Assembly: GCA_016215705.1 (NCBI GenBank) | Contig: JACRIR010000257.1 | Coordinates: 1-8,785 of the forward strand | DNA from: Candidatus Poribacteria bacterium | GTDB taxonomy: Bacteria > Abyssobacteria > SURF-5 | Reading direction: 5' to 3' | DNA: 8,785 nucleotides | Part shown: piece after piece, positions 5,679-8,785 of the stretch | Layout: each line of letters opens with the position of its first letter | How positions within the stretch are numbered: the first letter of the stretch is position 1 | Translations under genes and position numbers: made by a program | The notes under the pieces: model-generated | Database searches by the model: none | What the model was told of the DNA's origin: nothing | What the model saw: only the letters and a program-made list of their open reading frames with translations

Positions 5679-6836
5679 ATGACCAGGGGTGTAACGATCC
5701 TCGGGGCGACGGGTTCGGTGGGCAGGAACGCCCTCGCGGTAATCGAGTCGCTTCCCGAGCGTTTTCATGTAGTGGGGCTGACTGCGCGCGCGAACGCTGC
5801 CTTGCTCTTGCAGTTCATCGAGCGATTCCGGCCCAGGGTTGTGGCCGTTCTCGACGAGAAGCAGGCGAGGGTGGTGGAGTCGAGATGTCCAAAGGGCACT
5901 CGAGTGCTCGGCGGAGAGGAGGGTGTGTGCTCGGTGGCAGCGGTTCCCGAGGCCGATGTCGTTGTCTCGGCCATTGTAGGAGCGGCCGGGCTTCATCCGG
6001 TTCTCGCGGCGATCAAGCAGGGGAAGACGATAGCGCTCGCCAACAAAGAGCCTCTTGTAATGGCCGGCGGAATCATCACGGCCCTCGCGCGCAAACACGG
6101 CGCCACCTTATTACCGGTTGACAGCGAGCACAGCGCCATATTCCAGTGTTTGCACGGGAACGCGGGCCAGAAGATTCACAGGATCATACTGACGGCCTCC
6201 GGCGGGCCATTCTACAGCAAGGACGCGGAAGCGCTCGAGGACGTGACGCCGGAGCAGGCTCTCGATCATCCCACGTGGAACATGGGAGCGAAGATAAGCG
6301 TCGATTCGGCCACGTTGATGAACAAGGGCCTGGAGGTGATCGAGGCGCATTGGCTTTTCGGCGTAGAAATTGAAAAGATCGAGGTGGTCGTGCATCCGGC
6401 GAGCGTGATCCACTCGATGGTTGAGTTCATTGACGGTTCGATAATCGCTCAAATGAGCCGGAGCGACATGAGACTGCCGATTCAGTATGCGCTCACTTAT
6501 CCGGAGCGGGTCGAATCAAGGGTGAAACGCTTGAATCTGACCGAGGTCTCGCCGCTCGAGTTTTTCCCGCCCTCGTTCGAGAAGTTTCCGTGTCTCAGGC
6601 TTGCTTTCGAAGCCGCGCGGAGCGGCGGCACAATGCCGACCGTGCTGAATGCCGCGAATGAAGTTGCGGTGGAAGAGTTCCTGCAGCGCAGGCTGCGATT
6701 TAGCGATATTCCGGGTGTGATCGAACACGTGATGGGCGAACATGCGTCCGTAACTGATCCCACCTTAGAAGAGGTCATGGCTGCCGATCACCGGGCGCGT
6801 GAAAGCGTCAGGTCCGGCCAAAGGAGTTGCCAGTGA
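5679..6836 (+). CDS. dxr: 1-deoxy-D-xylulose 5-phosphate reductoisomerase
   Basis: Dxr converts 1-deoxy-D-xylulose 5-phosphate to 2-C-methyl-D-erythritol 4-phosphate with NADPH and a divalent metal, the committed step of the MEP isoprenoid pathway in the cytoplasm, and the target of fosmidomycin. The 385-residue product has the NADPH loop GATGSVG (9-15), NKEPLVMAG (122-130), PVDSEHSAIFQ (146-156) with metal ligands Asp148 and Glu150, ASGGPF (173-178), and HPTWNMG (197-203) followed by SVDSATLMNKGLEVIEA (207-223) with the third ligand Glu219. Length matches the family (about 380-400). The ATG is right because the nucleotide-binding strand begins at residue 4, as in E. coli. It lacks a normal ribosome site (see its promoter). 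Its stop overlaps the rseP start by four bases. Neither cdsA nor uppS, frequent neighbours upstream, is present. Confidence 0.97.
   Translation: MTRGVTILGATGSVGRNALAVIESLPERFHVVGLTARANAALLLQFIERFRPRVVAVLDEKQARVVESRCPKGTRVLGGEEGVCSVAAVPEADVVVSAIVGAAGLHPVLAAIKQGKTIALANKEPLVMAGGIITALARKHGATLLPVDSEHSAIFQCLHGNAGQKIHRIILTASGGPFYSKDAEALEDVTPEQALDHPTWNMGAKISVDSATLMNKGLEVIEAHWLFGVEIEKIEVVVHPASVIHSMVEFIDGSIIAQMSRSDMRLPIQYALTYPERVESRVKRLNLTEVSPLEFFPPSFEKFPCLRLAFEAARSGGTMPTVLNAANEVAVEEFLQRRLRFSDIPGVIEHVMGEHASVTDPTLEEVMAADHRARESVRSGQRSCQ
6821..6826 (+). promoter_or_regulatory. Ribosome binding site fixing the rseP start
   Basis: AAGGAG lies inside the end of dxr and ends 6 bases before GTG at 6833. The in-frame TTG at 6827 directly touches this site and cannot use it, so GTG is the better start. 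Confidence 0.8.
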
Positions 6837-8482
6837 GCCACATTTCGACTGCATTCGATTTTTTGATCGGCGCAGGGCGATTCATCATATTGCTCGGAGT
6901 TCTGGTCTTTGTGCACGAGATGGGTCATTTCATCGCCGCGAAACTGTGCAATGTCTACGTCGTGAGGCTCTCGCTCGGTTTCGGCAAAAGGCTGTTCGGC
7001 TGGAAGAGGGGCGAAACCGACTATTGCGTGTCGGCCATTCCGCTGGGCGGATATGTGAGGATGGTCGGCCAGGAGGACTTGCCGAAGACGCAGGAAGAGA
7101 GAGAGCAAGCAGAGCCGGAGTTGCGTGATATTCCGCCCGGCCGACGTTACGATAGTCAGCCGACCCGCGTCAAATTGGCTATCAGCTTTGCGGGTCCTCT
7201 CATGAACCTGCTGTTCGCGTTTCCCGTGCTGTGGGTGGTGCTGATGGTCGGCGTGTCGTCTCCGATTTACATGCTGCATACCCGCATCGGTTCGGTGGCG
7301 AAGGACTCTCCGGCGGAGCAAGCCGGCATCAAGCCCGGCCAGCGCGTGTTGACAATCAACGGAGCGCCGGTCGAGAAATTCGAAGATTTGCAGTTGAAAG
7401 TATGGACAAGCAGGGACAAGCCGCTGACAATGGAACTGGACAACCTTGCCGGAGAGAAGACGGTGGTTACGGTCAGGCCTGCCCGTCTCGAGGGTTCGAG
7501 CAGGGCCACGATAGGCATTGAACCCTTTTATGCGCTTGCAGTGGATCGCATCACGCCAAATATGCCGGCGGCACGGAGCGGCCTCAAAAAAGGTGATTGG
7601 ATTCTTGGCTACAATCACAAAACACCTGATAACGAGAACATGAGCAAACTTATCGAAACCGTCAATGGGAGCGCGGGCCGTCCGCTTGTTCTGACCGCTT
7701 TGAGGGACGGCAAGACGGTGGACATTACGGTGACGCCGGAAAAAGTGAAGACAATAAGAGGTGTGGCGTTCGATGGCAACATTATCGCGTACGTGGACAA
7801 GGAACATGCCAGCCCGGCGGCCTTAGCCCTTAAACCGGGAGACTCTGTCACTGCAATTGACGGCGAACCGGCGCCGGAGAGCGACGTCGAAGATTGGCTG
7901 GTGCAGAAGGCGCGCAGTTCCAGCGCCGACACCGCTAAGCTTACCGTGGAGAGGTCAGCGGGGCTATTTCGCAAACCCGAAGTCATGAATGTGGGCATCC
8001 CTCTCAGTGAGAAGGGAATGATAGGGGTGACCTTTTCGGGTAATGTGACCGAGATATTGCCGCCCGCGAAGGCGTTTGTGGGAACCTTTGGCGCCTATGG
8101 CGACATGATAGTCTTGACAGTGGAGTCGATCTATTATCTTGCCGCGCGCAAGCTGAGCATGGGCGAGATGTCGGGCCCTATAGGCATTGCGGTCATGGCC
8201 GAACAGAGTTTCAGAATGGGCGTTGGTTTTTACCTTAAGATGGTGGCCATTATTACCATTAATCTTGCGATTGTGAACTTGTTCCCTATCCCGGTGCTCG
8301 ACGGCGGAATGATCATGATTGCGCTTGTCGAGGCCGTGCGTCGTAAACCGCTGGATGAGAAGTATCTAATCTTGCTCCAGCGCATGGGACTTGCGCTCGT
8401 TTTGCTACTGGTCCTTGTCGCCACATACAACGACATACTCAGGACGATCAACTGGATGCTGGGTGGCGGATTCATGGAGTAG
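6833..8482 (+). CDS. rseP: RseP-type site-2 intramembrane zinc metalloprotease with three PDZ domains
   Basis: RseP cleaves membrane-spanning segments, classically the anti-sigma factor RseA and leftover signal peptides, in the inner membrane. The 549-residue product starts at GTG 6833, whose bases overlap the dxr stop as GTGA, implying translational coupling. The first membrane segment (about 15-36) holds HEMGH (28-32), giving zinc ligands His28 and His32 and catalytic Glu29. IPLGGYVRM (69-77) is the membrane-reentrant loop. A second segment lies at about 117-141. Three PDZ-like units follow, at about 150-218, 232-303 and 308-375, each with a GLKKG/GIKPG/ALKPG-type turn. LSGPIGIA-like MSGPIGIA (446-453) precedes NLFPIPVLDGG (482-492) with the third zinc ligand Asp490, and a last segment lies at about 518-536. 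E. coli RseP has about 450 residues and two PDZ domains, so this is an enlarged form. The protease assignment is firm; its substrate here is inferred. Confidence 0.95.
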   Translation: MSHISTAFDFLIGAGRFIILLGVLVFVHEMGHFIAAKLCNVYVVRLSLGFGKRLFGWKRGETDYCVSAIPLGGYVRMVGQEDLPKTQEEREQAEPELRDIPPGRRYDSQPTRVKLAISFAGPLMNLLFAFPVLWVVLMVGVSSPIYMLHTRIGSVAKDSPAEQAGIKPGQRVLTINGAPVEKFEDLQLKVWTSRDKPLTMELDNLAGEKTVVTVRPARLEGSSRATIGIEPFYALAVDRITPNMPAARSGLKKGDWILGYNHKTPDNENMSKLIETVNGSAGRPLVLTALRDGKTVDITVTPEKVKTIRGVAFDGNIIAYVDKEHASPAALALKPGDSVTAIDGEPAPESDVEDWLVQKARSSSADTAKLTVERSAGLFRKPEVMNVGIPLSEKGMIGVTFSGNVTEILPPAKAFVGTFGAYGDMIVLTVESIYYLAARKLSMGEMSGPIGIAVMAEQSFRMGVGFYLKMVAIITINLAIVNLFPIPVLDGGMIMIALVEAVRRKPLDEKYLILLQRMGLALVLLLVLVATYNDILRTINWMLGGGFME

Positions 8483-8489
8483 AATGGGC

Positions 8490-8524
8490 GAATGATGAAT
8501 GATGAATGATGAATGCGGAATGAA
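8490..8524. repeat. 7-bp tandem repeat GAATGAT
   Basis: Three exact copies of GAATGAT (8490-8510) are followed by two degenerate ones, GAATGCG and GAATGAA. It begins 8 bases after the rseP stop codon. Such a simple heptamer array may vary in copy number by slippage. Confidence 0.75.
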
Positions 8525-8618
8525 AGGGATGCCGAGGCGAAAGGGAACGAGAAGAGGGAAGAGGAGAGGCAAATTTGGATTTTGGATCACTGCTGTCCAA
8601 AACAAAAACACCTTAACC

Positions 8619-8645
8619 GCAGAGGGCGCGGAGGGGCGCAGAGGA
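8619..8645. repeat. Degenerate GCGCAGAGG repeat
   Basis: CGCAGAGGG, CGCGGAGGG and GCGCAGAGG follow one another with a period of about 9 bases. Similar CGCAGAGG arrays occur between genes in many bacteria; no function is known to me. Confidence 0.5.
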
Positions 8646-8739
8646 AAACGAAGAGAAACCAAGCCTCTCCGTATTTCTCACTGTTAATTTCTTGAATTCT
8701 TGTAGTGATTGCTTGCGACATCCGGCATGGAAATCACAA

Positions 8740-8759
8740 GGGTGCAATGAATTGCACCC
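8740..8759. repeat. 20-bp palindrome with 9-bp arms
   Basis: GGGTGCAAT (8740-8748) and ATTGCACCC (8751-8759) are exact reverse complements separated by GA. It may be an operator for a gene beyond the right edge, or one more dispersed palindromic element. No T-run follows on either strand, so a terminator is unlikely. Confidence 0.6.
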
Positions 8760-8785
8760 CTACAGACATGAATCAAGAAACCATG

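Larger units (their letters stand above)
8483..8785. other. Intergenic repeat mosaic after rseP, no gene seen
   Basis: This 303-base end of the window shows no supported gene. It holds a GAATGAT tandem repeat (8490-8524), a purine-rich stretch (8525-8570), a degenerate GCGCAGAGG repeat (8619-8645) and a palindrome (8740-8759). The window ends on an ATG at 8783 without a visible ribosome site, so whether a gene begins there cannot be said. No clear terminator for rseP is seen. Confidence 0.6.

Noticed and set aside
6827-6832. TTG at 6827 as the start of rseP
   Set aside because: It touches the AAGGAG ribosome site with no spacer, while GTG at 6833 has a 6-base spacer and forms the GTGA overlap.
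6788-7807. Minus-strand frame of 339 residues opposite rseP
   Set aside because: It is antisense to clear rseP motifs and its His/Arg-rich composition is that of a shadow frame.
8783-8785. ATG at the right edge as the start of a downstream gene
   Set aside because: Only the start codon is visible and no ribosome site precedes it, so nothing supports a gene.

Overview
The window comes from an uncultivated-type, diderm (Gram-negative-like) bacterium of moderate GC content. I infer the diderm cell plan from the RseP/DXR pair and the consensus sigma-70 promoters. The sequence does not fix the phylum, and the mosaic of short repeats between genes is of the kind seen in many metagenome-derived genomes. 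No rRNA, tRNA or CRISPR array is visible.

Layout. (1) 1-1642, minus strand: a nearly complete IS1182-type DDE transposase whose C-terminus runs off the left edge, with its own near-consensus promoter at 1738-1766. (2) 1877-3958, minus strand: a 693-residue radical SAM protein with a cobalamin-binding-like N-terminal domain and a long C-terminal extension of unknown role. (3) 3959-4282: a divergent control region. It holds a perfect TTGACA-17-TATAAT promoter for the radical SAM gene, an 18-bp TGAATGA-N4-TCATTCA palindrome over the predicted start of transcription, an 11-bp direct repeat upstream, and a separate promoter for the next gene. (4) 4283-5200, plus strand: an alpha/beta hydrolase of the haloalkane dehalogenase family with all catalytic residues, type III-like; OleB-type beta-lactone decarboxylase is a real alternative. 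(5) 5201-5678: no gene, but a dense series of repeats, including a REP-like GGGGACAGTCCC hairpin and a 34-bp unit repeated at a 37-bp period. (6) 5679-8482: dxr (1-deoxy-D-xylulose 5-phosphate reductoisomerase) and rseP (site-2 intramembrane protease), joined by a GTGA overlap. (7) 8483-8785: a second repeat mosaic without a gene.

How it fits together. dxr and rseP form a conserved bacterial pair (isoprenoid precursor synthesis and envelope-stress proteolysis), and here they are translationally coupled. The dxr promoter appears to start transcription at, or within a base of, the dxr ATG, so the operon may be leaderless, and its -35 box lies inside a repeat unit. The radical SAM gene and the hydrolase are divergent. 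The palindrome between them matches the known form of the Bacillus FadR (TetR-family, acyl-CoA-responsive) operator, which suggests a lipid-linked role for the radical SAM enzyme and perhaps for the hydrolase. That link is inference.

The most interesting items are the divergent control region, the three-PDZ RseP (549 aa against about 450 with two PDZ domains in E. coli), the HxHxxG sequence at the cobalamin loop of the radical SAM protein, and the possible leaderless dxr promoter embedded in repeats.
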